Assembly (NCBI RefSeq): GCF_905475345.1
Contig: NC_066593.1
Location: 3,105,774 to 3,169,773 of the forward strand
Source of the DNA: Vespula vulgaris
Taxonomy: Eukaryota; Arthropoda; Insecta; Hymenoptera; Vespidae
Direction: 5' to 3'
DNA length: 64,000 nt
The notes beneath the pieces are model-generated. The model ran no database searches, had not been told where the DNA came from, and saw only the letters and a list, made by a program, of their open reading frames with translations. This document shows, one piece after another, positions 49,956-63,366 of the stretch (the stretch's first letter is position 1; each line of letters starts with the position of its first letter). Both the position numbers and the translations under genes were made by a program.

Positions 49956-50480
49956 AAAAAAAAATAAAGAGTGGGGAGACTATTAACGTAAATTGATGAA
50001 CTTAGAAAAGAAGGTATCGAACGGTGCACCGGCAAGCATCCTACAAATTTCTGGACTCCATCCATCTCTGAAAAGTGCTTCTTCTTTTTCTCTTTTTTCT
50101 TTTTTCTTTCATTTTTCTCTCTTTCCTTTCTTTCTTTTTTTTTTTTTTCTTTACCATTCTCTACTTTTTCTCCATCCTCGGCCGCAAAAGACAGAGCTTT
50201 TCTTCTCTTCTCGTTCTCATCTCTTTTTCATCGCGGTAGTTACCGATAATTAAAACGCAATATGCTGGGACCTGAATCTCTTTCTATTATATCTCTCTCT
50301 CTCTCTTTATATATATATATGTATGTATGTATATAATGTGTGCGTGTGTATGTGTGTATATATATATATATATCCATTAAAAGAATGGCCATGTTCTTGA
50401 CTGAGTCTTCAACAAGGTCTCTAATTACCGATAAACCTTCTTATCGGACTAAGTTTAAAAAAGAAAAGAAAAATAGAAAA

Positions 50481-50525
<45 letters not shown>

Positions 50526-52271
50526 GGGGAGGGGGATGAAGACAAAAAATATTGGCCACTTTTTTCGTTCATGCAATTATTAAAAGTCTTTTCTCATTCG
50601 GCCTAATTGCTCATCGACGATCGCATTTTAAAATTACAGACAAACCACATTTGTAATAATTTTACGAAAGAATTTTAAAGAATCTTCAAGAATAGTATAC
50701 ACCTTTAGAACCACCTCGTTAAACATAATAATATTGGATGCGACATTAAACGATTTGGAGTCGAGTGGTAATTAGTTTTGCTCGATTATAAGACTCTCTC
50801 ACTCTCTCTTTCTCTTACTCTTTTTCTCTCTTTCTCTCTTTCTCTCTTCGTCTCTATCTCTGTTTTTCTTTCTCTCAAAGATATAATTTCAACGAGTGAA
50901 CATTTTCGCAAACGTACGAGACGGTCAGCTGTGATTTAATTGGAAAAGCGTGATACACGCCGCGAGCAGTGCGTTTACAAATGAGGAACGACGAGAAACG
51001 TTTCCTTCGAAATTATCTACGAGTTGGAAATGGCCTGACATAGAAGATGACAGAGCGTATACAGCGTATATATATATATACATGTATATACATATATATA
51101 TATATATATATTAACTCTCTGGTATCCACTTGGAATCTCATGAATTCCTACAATTTTGTTCAGTCTCTTCGGTAAACGTTCGGATAAGTTTATAATACAT
51201 TGTTTATTTAACATTTTAGTTACGGTATTTAATCATGGTATACACCGATTCACAGGAAATAATAATAGCACGAAGATAATAACAATGATATTTTCGATTG
51301 TGAAATAAAATTGTTAATTAATTTAATGTTATATAATAATATAAATATCATATAAATATGTACATACCTTCAATATATATACACGTATGTATACATTATA
51401 TAATATTTTCAAGAATCTCAGATTAGACACATATCTTCGTGTCTCAACAATGGCAGCTCAACAACGGAGGATTAATAAGCAAAACACCGGAATATCCGTT
51501 AATCCAATTAGTCAAAGACTGCCCAGGAATCTGTAAAGCTGTACACGTGAACGCTTCTCGCTAACCTACCTCACAAAGGATTCACTCGAATGATTTAAAT
51601 TTTAGAGAAACGTTTCTCGTTGAATTATTCGAATCGAAGTCAGAAGTCGGTGAATATAATCGTACAAATACTCAACGTTACAGGAGAGTAAACTCGAACG
51701 GGAAACTATTCTCGTACACGCATATAGAATCAGAGAGAGAGAGAGAGCGAGAGAGAGAGAGAGAGAAAGAGAAAAGAAATATGGGAGAGTGTAATAACCA
51801 ATTACGAATTTCCTAGTTCGCGAACTCGACGATTTTCCAACGTGAACCACACGAGCTTTCGCGAATTTTCCCGAAAGTTTACCAACTCTCATGAGTTTTA
51901 CCGAGATCGATCGTCATCATACTTGAAGCGAACATTACTAACGATAGATGATAATTATACGTTGCTAGACGTGAATTAAAAGGAAAAAAAAAGAAGAAAA
52001 AAATGAGAGAGAGAGAGAGAGAGAGAGGGAGAAGGGGAGAGGGAAAGAGAGACTCACCCTCCACCCAGAAAAAAATAGAGAATAAAAGAAGAAGAGAAGA
52101 AGAAGGGAAAAAAGGAAGAAAGGCGTTCGAGTATCAGGAGACTGGAAAATTAAGTGAGTCTATAGGGAAAGAGTGAAAGAGAGAGATAGAATGAGAAAGA
52201 GAGAGAGAGAGAGAGAAAGAGGGAAAGAGTAGAAGAAGAACGGAATATAGAAGAGAGACTAAAGACTGGTC

Positions 52272-52390
52272 AATTAAATTCCCGTTGTTAATTCGGGCAA
52301 TTAACTCCCTGGAAACACGGGAGAGAGAAAGGTAGGCCGGTTAATTAAAGAAGCACCAGCGTGAATTCAAGGAGGTAAAGCGTTAATTAA
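52272..52390. promoter_or_regulatory. Cluster of TAATTA-type homeodomain-like motifs
   Basis: Five AATTAA/TTAATT cores lie within 120 bp at about 52272, 52288, 52300, 52341 and 52383; two are full TTAATTAA. The intervening DNA is not simply AT-rich. Antp/Lhx-class homeodomains bind such cores. An enhancer role is only a hypothesis. Confidence 0.3.
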
Positions 52391-52891
52391 AAGGTAGATC
52401 GACATGTAGAAGTACCGACGACGACGAAATTCCAAGGGTCGTGATTTTAAAGTGAAGAAGCATGAGAGTATGATAACATTCTGCCTCGAGAAGATATATA
52501 GTTCTTCATGCAAAACATTTTTCAAAGAAATCATTCGTTTTCTGCTCCAAAGAGAAAGAGAGAGAAGAGGAAAAATTGAAATTAATATTTCTTTCTTTTA
52601 TTCTCTTTGTCTCTTTGTCTCTCTCTCTCTCCCTCTCTCTCTCTTTGTTTTCTTTTTTTTTGCAGTGTTTCATTTTTTTTGTTTATCGAATCGAAGTTAT
52701 CCGTGATATCTTCGTTAGCAACGACCGCAACTATTTTTGGACGTAACGCAATAATGGGACGTAATTCAAAAACCGGAAGTGCTGGACTCGGGAAGCGCGT
52801 ATTTCATATTCATTATTAGCTCACAGCTGTTACGTAACGAACGAGTCCGTAGGGTGAAAACTGTACGGTTCTACTGTAACGTACGCATGTA

Positions 52892-52894
<3 letters not shown>

Positions 52895-52929
<35 letters not shown>
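52895..52929. repeat. (AT)n microsatellite
   Basis: Pure TA alternation of about 35 bp. Confidence 0.94.
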
Positions 52930-52932
<3 letters not shown>

Positions 52933-54058
52933 CATTCATAGTTGAATGCATGCATACATACTTAGATTACATACATGCATACATAAGTACATATATACAT
53001 GTATATGGAACGGGATGCATCTATCGCATTGTTTGCGCTTACATTCGATTCAATTATTCTGCTTTTTATTTTTTTCATGTTTTTTTACTCTCTTTCAACG
53101 AGAAACAATACATCGTTTCGTTTTGTATCGATGTAAGACATATGTATATTATATTTAAATGATCAAAACGAACGAATTCGTGTGAATTAAAAAAATAAGT
53201 TCACAGGTATATTCAAACTACATAGCATAGATATAAATAGCACATCATAAATTCCCGTACCGCGGGATCGTAGAAAATAATTGTTGAAGCACAAAAATAG
53301 AATTCAACGCAGAAGCGAAATAAAAGAAAAAACAAAATAACGGAGAGAGAAGAAGAGAGAAAAAAAAGGATATTATATATCAGATAAAACAAACATTTTT
53401 ATGCAAATTTCAATACTATTCCTTCCCGTCACTGAATCTGCCATTTTAGAGATTCTGAATAATAAATTCCCATGTCGAAATTCGATATGTTAATCGAAAA
53501 ACTATATTCATTGGTATCAATGAATTTCAATAACAATCACAATTATTTTCGTTAGAAATAGATGCTGATCGATGTTGGGATAAGGGTATAGATGGATATA
53601 GGTGGGTGTGTGTGGGAGTAGGAGAGAGGGAGAGAGAGGAGTAGTCGATTGAAATGCATCCTCGGTTTCGAACGTGACGTTAGGAAATTAACATAAAGTT
53701 TGAAGGATCTCGTTTTAATTTTCGATCGAGTTCTCACTTTACTTCCCCGTTGAATTTTTATTTCCTTCCTCAAGCACCCCCTTCTACTACCATCACCCTT
53801 CCATTCTCTCCATACTCCCTATCCTCCCCATTACATCCTCTAACCCTCTTTGATATCGATTCGCGACACCGTTTGAGAAGCAAAATCCCTTGATGAGACA
53901 AGTTTCGCAATAAGGGTTGCACTACACTGTCGTACAACCACACTGACGAAACCTCTCTTATTAATGTGGGCTCTCAGGACACAATATTACAAGGCATACC
54001 GGAGAAAGTTTCGAGCAACTGAAACCTCTTAGAAGATACTCGAGATATCTCGTGCTTT

Positions 54059-54150
54059 CTATCTATCTATCTATCTATTTATCATCTATCTATATGTCTA
54101 TCTATCTATCTATCTATCTGTCACTCTCTGTCTGTCTGTCTGTCTGTCTT
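54059..54150. repeat. (TCTA)n and (GTCT)n arrays
   Basis: Two blocks of TCTA units followed by about five GTCT units. Confidence 0.92.
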
Positions 54151-55748
54151 TTTATTTCTTTCTCTTTCTCTCTTCTATTATCATGAAACTCGATCGTTAT
54201 CTTTGTCGATTTTTCGAAGCTCGCAAGAGACGAAATGAAAGAAGGAAAGGAAGAAAAAAGAAGAAAAAAAACGGAAAAGAAGGAAGAGAAAAGTGATAAA
54301 ACCGATTCGTACGCGGAACATTGATACTTTATATTTAAATTTTATTTCGTGTTCACGATAATCACCATATCGAAAATCGAAACGATTCGGAGAACATCAT
54401 TCGTACGTACACACGAGAGAAAATTAAATTTTGCCGAGGTCGTTCGTTCATCGGCCATCGCTCGTAACGTATAAAACGATCGATAAAAGATTTTCACGAT
54501 ATCGCGTTATTTTATATTATTCTCTTATCCTCTCTCTTTCTCTTTGTCTTTGTCTTTGTCTTTTTCTTTCTACCAAACTCTCTCTCTCTCTTTCTCTCTG
54601 TTCTTCTCTTTATCATAGTTTATTGATTTTAATCTTCGACCGAGTAGCCTCGAACTTTTCAACCGTTTTACGAACGAGTAAAATTAAAGCTGACGATGAG
54701 CGTAAATTTCGCACGTAGAAAATTTCGTGAATAAACGCGAGATGAGAAGGGAATCGTGATAACGTTATTCCTCTCGAAACTTGTCCTTCCATACGAAACG
54801 AGATCTCACATATTGTTAAGCAATTTTGCGAGGATATTTAATTGCTTTTAACACGTTAGATGCTGGGTTAGTTTTCGCTGTAACAATCCGTTCGCTGTAA
54901 CATTAAAAACGATTAATTATGATATTTATATAAAGTCATAAAAAAGAAAAAAAGTGATTAAAATAGTGGATAGAGAAGAATATGATGTGAACAATAATTA
55001 TTATTATAATCATATTCTTAATATATATTATATATATATATATATATTCGATAGTATTGACGTTTGAAAGAAGAAATAATGGATGAATGAAGAAATATTT
55101 TTTTAATAAAAAGAAAAAAAAACCATTGAACATGAAAGAATTTATGTTTGTTCTTTTTTTTTACGACATTTTACGATCATACAAAGGATGATCTATGTGC
55201 GCGGCATTCAATGTGTTAATATCAGTTACGACGTTATTTGAACTTTACGACTCGATTCGATCGTCAAACCACATCGTCTTCATTTCGATCGTACACATAC
55301 AAACATACACATATTATACGTATAAACACTTCTCTCTCAACTAATATATCCAACATGCATACATATCATATCACGACCATATATGCAGATCATATCAATC
55401 TCAACAGAGCTCATGGTGGTTCTGTAATCGTTAAAACCATTGAAAATGTTCTCAAATAATCGATCGTACGAAGACAATTCCACCTGTACATAATTCCTTT
55501 TTCATTCCACGACGCGTTAGTTAATTATATTTGTTTTACAGGGTCCGATATTAGATATGTTTTACATTATGTGTACCTCTCATATTTCCCGATAGGAAAC
55601 AATTCACAGATTCTATCGATCTCATCGAGAAAGAATATTTCTTTTTCTTTCTTTTTTTTTTTCTTTTTCTTTTCGTTTCTAGTAGTCTCAATGATCGAAT
55701 CAAACTGATAGCTGACTTTTTCCTTATATACATATATATATACATTAC

Positions 55749-55760
<12 letters not shown>

Positions 55761-55801
<41 letters not shown>
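55761..55801. repeat. (AT)n-(AC)n composite microsatellite
   Basis: TA alternation passes directly into about eleven AC units. Confidence 0.93.
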
Positions 55802-55804
<3 letters not shown>

Positions 55805-56179
55805 TCCAATCGTCCATCTATCGTTTCCTCTCTGTTTAGCTTGATAGTTGAAAAAGAAAAGAAAGAAAAAAAAAAGAAAATAAAGTACGAGGAAGTAGTA
55901 AAAATCCGCGACAAAACTTTCGAATAAAAAAAAAAAAAGAAAAGAAAAGAAAAAAAAGGAAAAGACAGCCCTTTACCCAAACCCTACGTACCCAACGGCA
56001 CCCTCTCGGTTTAGGCGAAAACGATCATTCTAAAAGCCGATTCTCCGATTGTTGCTATCATCTCTCTCTATCTCTCTTTCTCCTCCCCCGAAATCTCTTC
56101 TCGCACGTGCGCCCATTCGTGGTGACGTGAATTTGGGGCTGACACGCACGCACGCACACGCTATTGGACCGGGTTTAAG

Positions 56180-56257
56180 AAGGCTGCGGCGACTTCGGTT
56201 AACGCGAGGCGACTTCACGGCGCCGTGGTCACCTTCACCAGCTCAGAGTCCCACCTG
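56180..56257 (+). CDS. Nrx-1: Predicted alternative neurexin-1 exon: variant LNS3 first strand
   Basis: This candidate 78-nt exon (26 codons, phase 0 to 0) encodes KAAATSVNARRLHG then AVVTFTSSESHL. The last 12 codons align without gaps to DPITFTTRDSHL of exon 45625-45777: T-F-T and S-H-L are identical, and I/V, T/S and D/E are conservative. Both exons end at the same residue on a phase-0 donor (here GTAAGC at 56258). The acceptor AAG at 56177-56179 is the first AG after a T/C tract at 56062-56091 and sits in an NAGNAG context, so a 75-nt form starting at 56183 is possible. Used after exon 45625 it would add a second strand-like segment. Used in place of it, LNS2 would lose its closing strand and the FHC cysteine. 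The segment is GC-rich against its surroundings. In this frame the nearest upstream stop is at 56123-56125 and no Met lies between, so it is not a first exon. Confidence 0.6.
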
Positions 56258-56855
56258 GTAAGCCTCAGTATCCACCAAAGCTTTCGAATGAAACGAATTA
56301 AAAACAAAAACTTCGAAAAAAAAAATAAGTAAAAACAAAAAAAAATATAATGCATTAGAAGCCATTAAAAAAAAAAAAAAAAAATAGAACGGACGAAACG
56401 TAAATGTTAAACAAAAAAAAAAAAAGACGAATAAATAGGAGAAAGCAAAAAAATAAAAAAAAAGAGGAAGAAGACGAAAAGAAACGTAAAAGAAAGAGTC
56501 GAGAACAAAAAAAGTAAAAAAAAAAAAAAAATAAAAAAAACCAAAAAAAAATTAGAAAAAAGAGAGAGAGCAATGGCTCTGACTCGCTTATTGGCTCGGC
56601 CGTCTATCGTTCACCTGACACGCACCTCTGTCTATATATATTAATATAATATATATATATATTTATTTATATATATATATATATAATTGGCTAAATCTCA
56701 CGCGAAAACTTAGCTTCTTAGCGAAGGAACGATCACCACTGCACCAACTTTTCTTCTCGAGCTCTACACGTGCCCCTGCGACTCGAATACCTATCTATTT
56801 CTATTTTCCTTCTCCCTCTCCCTCTATCTCACTCTTTCTCTGCCTGTAATATCTA

Positions 56856-56893
<38 letters not shown>

Positions 56894-57154
56894 TCTGTCT
56901 TTCTCGATCCAACACGCGTGGCACGAACAGGAAGAAAATCGGCGAAAATCCATAAGAATATAAATTGCAATAGTTTTTTTTTTCTATTTATTTGCAATAA
57001 ATTAATTTTTGTTTTTTTTTTTAAATCGCCGACGTTCTTCCTCGTATATTCACTTGTGTGATTAGTTAGGAGGGCATTTACGAGTTTGTACATATCTTGT
57101 ATATATATATATATATATATATTATATAGTTTCACGCGTGACTAACATGCTCAC

Positions 57155-57156
<2 letters not shown>

Positions 57157-57204
<48 letters not shown>
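57157..57204. repeat. (AT)n microsatellite
   Basis: About 48 bp of pure alternation. Confidence 0.95.
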
Positions 57205-57207
<3 letters not shown>

Positions 57208-57708
57208 GCAAGCCTGAATATAGGTACACCACTGATTACTGCACATGCACGCAATGATCTTCGCTCCTCTCATGATCACCGTCACTAAATATCTCGCCAT
57301 ATTATCATTCCTATCTATCTATCTTTCTTATCATCGTCGTTAATTAAAGAAATTAATTGAATGAAATGAAATAAAATCGATCGAGTGAGTCGGTGCAAAA
57401 AAAAAAAAAAGAAAAAGAAATAAAGAAATAAATAAAAGAGAAAAAATAAAAAAAAGCAGAACCGAGCACCGAAAAATCGACAAGTAGTTTTCCCGAATCT
57501 TCTTTTTGTTTTTTAATAATTCTGCCCTTCTTCTTCTTCTTCTTCATCATCGTCATCATCATTTTTCTTCTTCTTCTTCCCATCTTCTCTCATTCCTTTA
57601 GCATAATAATGGAGAAAATTATTGCTACCTTTGCAAGTAACGATTTCCTCGTGACGATGCAGCTAGTAAAGGAAATAGTAGTAATTGTTCTCCATTGAAA
57701 TTTCTTTT

Positions 57709-57746
<38 letters not shown>

Positions 57747-58374
57747 CATTTCTTCATTGAACCATAACTATCTTTCTCTCACTCTTTCTGCCTCGTGGAA
57801 TGAACGATTGAGCGTCTAACGATTTGCCTTTAGCTCGAGCACCAAATTGCATGCGGCAAGTGGAACGGAACGAACGCACCCACCTGCATGTTGACGCAAA
57901 AATCTACGTTTAACTGTTCTTTCAGGATGAAATGGGCTGCGTTCGACTAAGAGGCCGTCGTTCAATCGTTCGTCGGCTATTCGTCGGCGTTCGTTCAACG
58001 AGACGAACGGTCTGCTCTTCTTCGCAATTAGGGATTCGATCTTCTAACGAAGGACAGAGGATTATCAATTGGTTATCCTTATAGATCTAAAACGTAGGAG
58101 TTAGAACGTTCGATCAAACCAGTTCCCGAGAGCTTATTTCGTCGGCCCGATCGAGTGAGAAACATCGATCGAGGAAGGAACTCGAGTTAATTTCTGAATC
58201 GATTAACCAGCATGAGTTAGAATTAAACTAGACAACGTTACTCGGATCATCATTGTTGTCCGATCAATGGAAGGAGTGTCTAAAGTTATCGATGATCGGT
58301 AGTACTCTACAGCAGCTTTACAGGAACATTTCGATAGCCGTCTTGTTGACTCTCTCTCTCTCTCTCCATCTATT

Positions 58375-58405
<31 letters not shown>

Positions 58406-61400
58406 TTCTCTCTCTCTCTCTCTCTATCTATCTATTTATCTGTCTTTCTCTTTCTCTCAGTGTTGACACTCTTGAATTCGTGCGATGCACGTAAAACAGA
58501 AATTACAAAGGAACAATAGGTACATTCGGAAATACCATAACCAAACACATAGACATAGCAATATGTTCCTATATAGAGTAGTCGGCCCTTCGTTAGCCTT
58601 GCCCTGGAGCGGATAAGGTAACTCTAAATTCTCGCATACGAGGCCAAAGCTGCAATAGAGTCAGCGTAACCACGACATCGATATCGTAACTCTTGCGCAG
58701 CTGCAACTCGGTGGGGCTCTGGCTAAGAAAACAGTTGGAATAACTTTGAATATATATTTCTCTATTACTTCGTTCGTGGTAACACTGCTTTTCCTCCACC
58801 CCTATCCATCCCCCACCCCTTACCGCCCTTACCGCCCTCCTCTAACACCATCTGAACGAGAACGAAGCACAGAATGTATTCCTAAAACCGAGCTATGGTA
58901 TAAAAGGGGTAAGTCAACCTGTTTCCAAACTGTTTTCCTCAATCTTTCTTCTTCACAAAAGTTCCTTCTTCCTTCGCGAAACGAATATTATAAAGAAAAT
59001 AGAATTCGCGATCGAGATTCGTCGTTCGCGAGAAGACAAGCTACCCCGGTGGAGCCAGAACCCGTGAATTTATTTCGTCTTTATCATCACTTTCGAGCTC
59101 ACTGAATATTCATTTCGTACCGACGGACTAGGGACTCGAGTTTCTACTGACTTTTGATAGATTGAAGAAAACAAAAAAAAAAAAAAGAAAAGAAAATAGA
59201 AGGAAAAATAAAAAGAAAAAGAAAAAGAAGAAACACACAAAAGAAAAAAGAAGGAGAAAGGAAAGGAAATTGCATAGACGCCTATCTCGTTGTTTCATCG
59301 CTTGCCGATTAACGAGTGACTCGAAAACTTTGATAACTTCGTTTATACTTTAACAGCATGCAATAAGTAGTTTCGATTAATCGAACAAACTGAGCTCGTC
59401 GTTCTTCCTTCTTCCTATCTCTTTTTTAGGAGTTTTTTTCTCCTCTCTCTCTCTCTCTCTCTCTTTATCTTTTCCTTTCTTTCCTTTTTTTTTTTGTATA
59501 AAAACTTCGAGATACCTGCAACGAATTCGAACGATCCAGAGATACCCGCGTACGAATAGTACGTTTGAACGTACGTACGTAAAGTACGTATATGTACAGT
59601 GCCATTTAAATTAGGTCTAACTACATCTTGGGAATAGGTAAAATAATTAGAAGGAAAGTTTCGTAGTTAAAAGTTCTAACGAACGAGGCTCGCAAAGTTT
59701 TACCAACGTTTATTTCCGGGGTTAACGCATTGGCGGTCAATGATATCGTCTCGGCCTAATTCCTACGGCAAAATCAAACTCGAAACTAGCCTAATATCCT
59801 GTTACAAATCATCCGATTTACCGAATCTATATATTCAAAGTTGCTACTCCGGCACGACGAGAAACGTGCGCCTATCTAGCGTTCCCGAATTGCGGAAAAC
59901 TCGTAGCAAGATTCGCGGATATTTGATCCACTTCGGTGTAATCGTTTACCCTAATTTATCGTTAATATCTCGCGGTGGTGCCTCGATTCGATTAGTTATA
60001 ACTTCCGTTTTAAACTATTTCGAGATTTCATCGATTTCAAGTGATTTCTATCGATCGTTCAATGAAAAAATTCATTGTGATATATCATTAATAAAACTCA
60101 TCGTCCATTCCTTCATATTAAAAAAAGGAAGGAAAAGAAAATGGATTAGAATATTAAAGCGATTTGATTTATTTATTCAACGTTATTATTATCCGATAAT
60201 GTTACTCATCCAACAAAGAAATTTAACCGTACGTGAAATTATTATGACATAAGATTCTGATTTATCTTGTTCGAGAGATCGTATGTGGATAGGTGCGTAA
60301 TAGGTCCAGCTCGGTCTTAATCCATCAACCAGTGATAATTCTAAGACGGAGACGTGTTCGATCGGTTATATCCGATAGATTTGATATCGTATCCTGCTTG
60401 CAGGATCTCCATTTGCTTGGAAATTCTCACGGGTGGAATAAGGTAATCAGCCATTTGACGGCTATTCCCAGATGGTTCGTGATCTAACTCTAAAATGCTT
60501 CTACTACTTTATTTATTCTCCCATGGAAGACATCTTATACGCATGTATATATATATATACTCATACCTTCATTTTATTTTTGCAAAATCACATACGCGAA
60601 GGATCGATCGATTGCGATAATTATTATTCTTTTCTTTTCTTTTTTTTTTCTTTTTTTAACGATACCTTCATATTTGTTATCGAGCCTTCCTTAAACGCAT
60701 AGCTTTTTCCATGATTAACAAACGTCAAGAGTAGTAACGAGGATCGATGTTGGAAAGTTTTTAATGGAGATTAATTTCCATGGATCACGATCGGGTCTCC
60801 GACAGTAAACGATATTCTCCGAGGGATTTCCTAGATGGTAACGCAGTTTCGACTTCTATTCTCGATAGGCCAAATCCTCCGTAGTAGAACAACTTGTTTG
60901 AACTAAGAACTGGGAAGCTACTAGTTCACCCTAGCTAGAGACTTATCCTCTCGTATCTATCCAAAAGCACTTCTCATTACGATTTAAGCGGTTCGGACTT
61001 GGTATCGTCGTTATTTCGAACCGTATCCAACGCACTAAGATTACCGATTACTTAGATCAAATCAAGGATAAGACGCAACCTCTAACTCGTATCTAATACT
61101 AGTGGACTATGTTTCCAAGAAATTCCAGACGCTCGAGTATTAATCGTCCTTGTTATTATTTCTCTTTTCTTTTTTTCACAAATAAACTGACGTAAAGATT
61201 AATTATCTCAAAATAGAGTGCTAATTCGTTAAATGAGTTTATTATATCGATCGATAAAAAGAAAAAAAAGAGAAAAGGAACAGATAATTAGACCGAGTAA
61301 AACGTCGATCGAACCTTCCAAGTTTTTCGTTCAGGTCAGCCGACATAACAAACAGATGTTTCTCGATATTGGATTACTTCCTAGATAAGAACTCGTTTTT

Positions 61401-61676
61401 ACTGTTCCTCAGAATCTAGCACAAAACCATCCTCGTTGTATAGCGAGCAAAGTAATTGCGATCTTTATGATATCTTTTTTACGATCCGATATCGTCCTAA
61501 AGCAATAAGAGAAAATGGAGTAACCATGATCGGTAAATTCCATTGAAGCAATCTTCGATAATGATCAAGTAACAATGCTTGCGTATGTTCGAACTTGTGA
61601 TTCGACGATCCCAATAGTGTCACAACTGCTCCTACAAGCTTGACCACTGATAACTCACCTTAACCTCTTTCTCTGT

Positions 61677-61824
61677 TTATCTATCTATCTCTATCTCTTT
61701 ATCTTCCTCTTTGTTTCTTTTCTTTTCTGTCTCTCTTTGTCTCTATCTATCTATCTATCTATCTATCTGTCTATCTGTCTGTCTATCCGTCTGTCTGTCT
61801 CTTTCTATCTCTTTATCTTTCTCA

Positions 61825-61866
<42 letters not shown>

Positions 61867-61880
61867 CTCTTTCTCTTTCT
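61677..61880. repeat. (TCTA)n/(GTCT)n/(CT)n composite
   Basis: A 200-bp pyrimidine-rich compound array containing TCTA, GTCT and pure CT blocks. The Leu-Ser open frames here are repeat translation. Confidence 0.9.
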
Positions 61881-62350
61881 CACTCTCTCTCACTCTCAAC
61901 CTTTGCTATGTATATCGTACGAAATTCAAGTTACGAGAGTTTCGTATAACGACGTTTAACCGGCAGCCTCCACAAAGTTTGTCTCTTAAAACCACCCGCT
62001 AACTATCCAAAACCAGAACGTCCCCAGCAAGAGCTCCACCCTAACTGCTTTCTCGAATTTACTCCTATCCCTTATCCTTCAATACTTAAAAGATTCTCCG
62101 CCGTAAAAGTATTACCTACATTATCGTAAATATCAAAAGAAATAGCATGTATTAAATATATATGACTTCGAAACGTTGTCCGCAAAGGAACGGTACTTAT
62201 CGCAATTCAAAAAAAATGAAAGAAAATAAAAAATAAAATAAAACAAAAAGAAAGAAGAGACAAAGAAAGGAGAGAAAAAATCGTATGGGTGTAAGAAATT
62301 TAGTCGGAATGATTCGCGAAGAAAAAAAAGAAAAAAAGAAGAGGAAAAAG

Positions 62351-62386
62351 CAGAAGAAGAAGAAGAAGAAGAAGAAGAAGAAGAAA
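62351..62386. repeat. (AAG)n microsatellite
   Basis: About eleven AAG units. Confidence 0.93.
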
Positions 62387-63320
62387 GACAAGAAGAGAAA
62401 AATAAACGTAATATCGTCGTATTTTATGGGGTGACACACACATAAGATCGGACGAGAGGAAATGTGGTAAAAAGCGAGCTATTTCATTTGTATCTCTTTG
62501 TGCGATCCTACCCCTAATGCATATATCATTCGTCATAGATAGATATATACATATACATATATACAGTTACATACATACGAATAGAAAGTAAAGAGATCTC
62601 GTAGCAAAGGGACACCCTTCAGGCATAACGATGGCGACTGACTAACCGTACATACATACGTTTGCTTCTAACAAGTACCTATGTACCTAATATGTATATA
62701 GCAACCTTACCTACAATTCGCGTGTTCTGATTCTCAAAGTCACCAGTAAAATCGGGAAACGAGGGAAGGGAAAGTGCTACTTGCGGGATTGTCTGCGATT
62801 CGGTCAAAGCTCGAAGCTTAGCACAAAGAAGAAGCTTGGGTACGTTTGTGGTAACAGGTTGGAAGTTTCTAGGAGTAGGTAGATACTACGTTGATATCTA
62901 TGTAAGTACAATATATCTATGTACGTATATTGACATACATGCATAAATACACATACATGTTCCCACATAAAGCATTTACCGAATACTCTCAAATATCGAC
63001 GATCTCTCGAGCTCGGACCGTTCCACGTTTACAACGTTTACGTTAATGACTTGATCAAGCTCCTAGACCTTTTCGAAAAGTACGCCGGAATTTGATCCAA
63101 CTCCTACGTTCCTTTATCGCATATATACGTACGTACGTATAAACGCAACGCCTATATATGTATACGTAGAGCCGCGGATTTGTAAACAATTTATTTCGTA
63201 AAGTAATTTAACTTTTCTAATTGATCGACGTAGGTAGTACTTGTCAGGGAAAGTAGAAGGGAAAATTTCTAGGCGTTACTGTACGACGAGACTTTATCGC
63301 GAATGGTACGTTTACGACGC

Positions 63321-63322
<2 letters not shown>

Positions 63323-63362
<40 letters not shown>
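63323..63362. repeat. (GA)n microsatellite
   Basis: About 20 GA units. Confidence 0.94.

Positions 63363-63366
<4 letters not shown>

Larger units (their letters stand above)
45778..56179 (+). other. Nrx-1: Nrx-1 intron between the LNS2/LNS3 exon and the candidate alternative exon
   Basis: This 10.4 kb of intron contains no other supported exon. It holds ATG/AAT arrays at 45857-45930, (AT)n at 46220-46253, (CT)n runs at 46800-46855 and 47272-47325, a GATCC pentamer array at 47875-47914, purine runs at 48475-48545 and 48710-49060, (GA)n at 49417-49468, (GAAA)n at 49882-49955, a TAATTA motif cluster at 52272-52390, (AT)n at 52895-52929, GATA/GTCT arrays at 54059-54150, and an (AT)n-(AC)n composite at 55761-55801. 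The last 143 bp form an AG-free zone before the acceptor. Confidence 0.72.

Noticed and set aside
57927..58082. Acceptor-like ttctttcag followed by an open frame (DEMGCVRLRGRRS...)
   Set aside because: The acceptor looks good, but the peptide is Arg-rich and unlike LNS3 (expected V-L-P-x-W). No good donor before the stop.
59740..60252. 170-codon open frame with mixed composition
   Set aside because: No recognisable motif, AT-driven codon content and no flanking splice or promoter signals. A run of this length is expected by chance in six frames of 64 kb.
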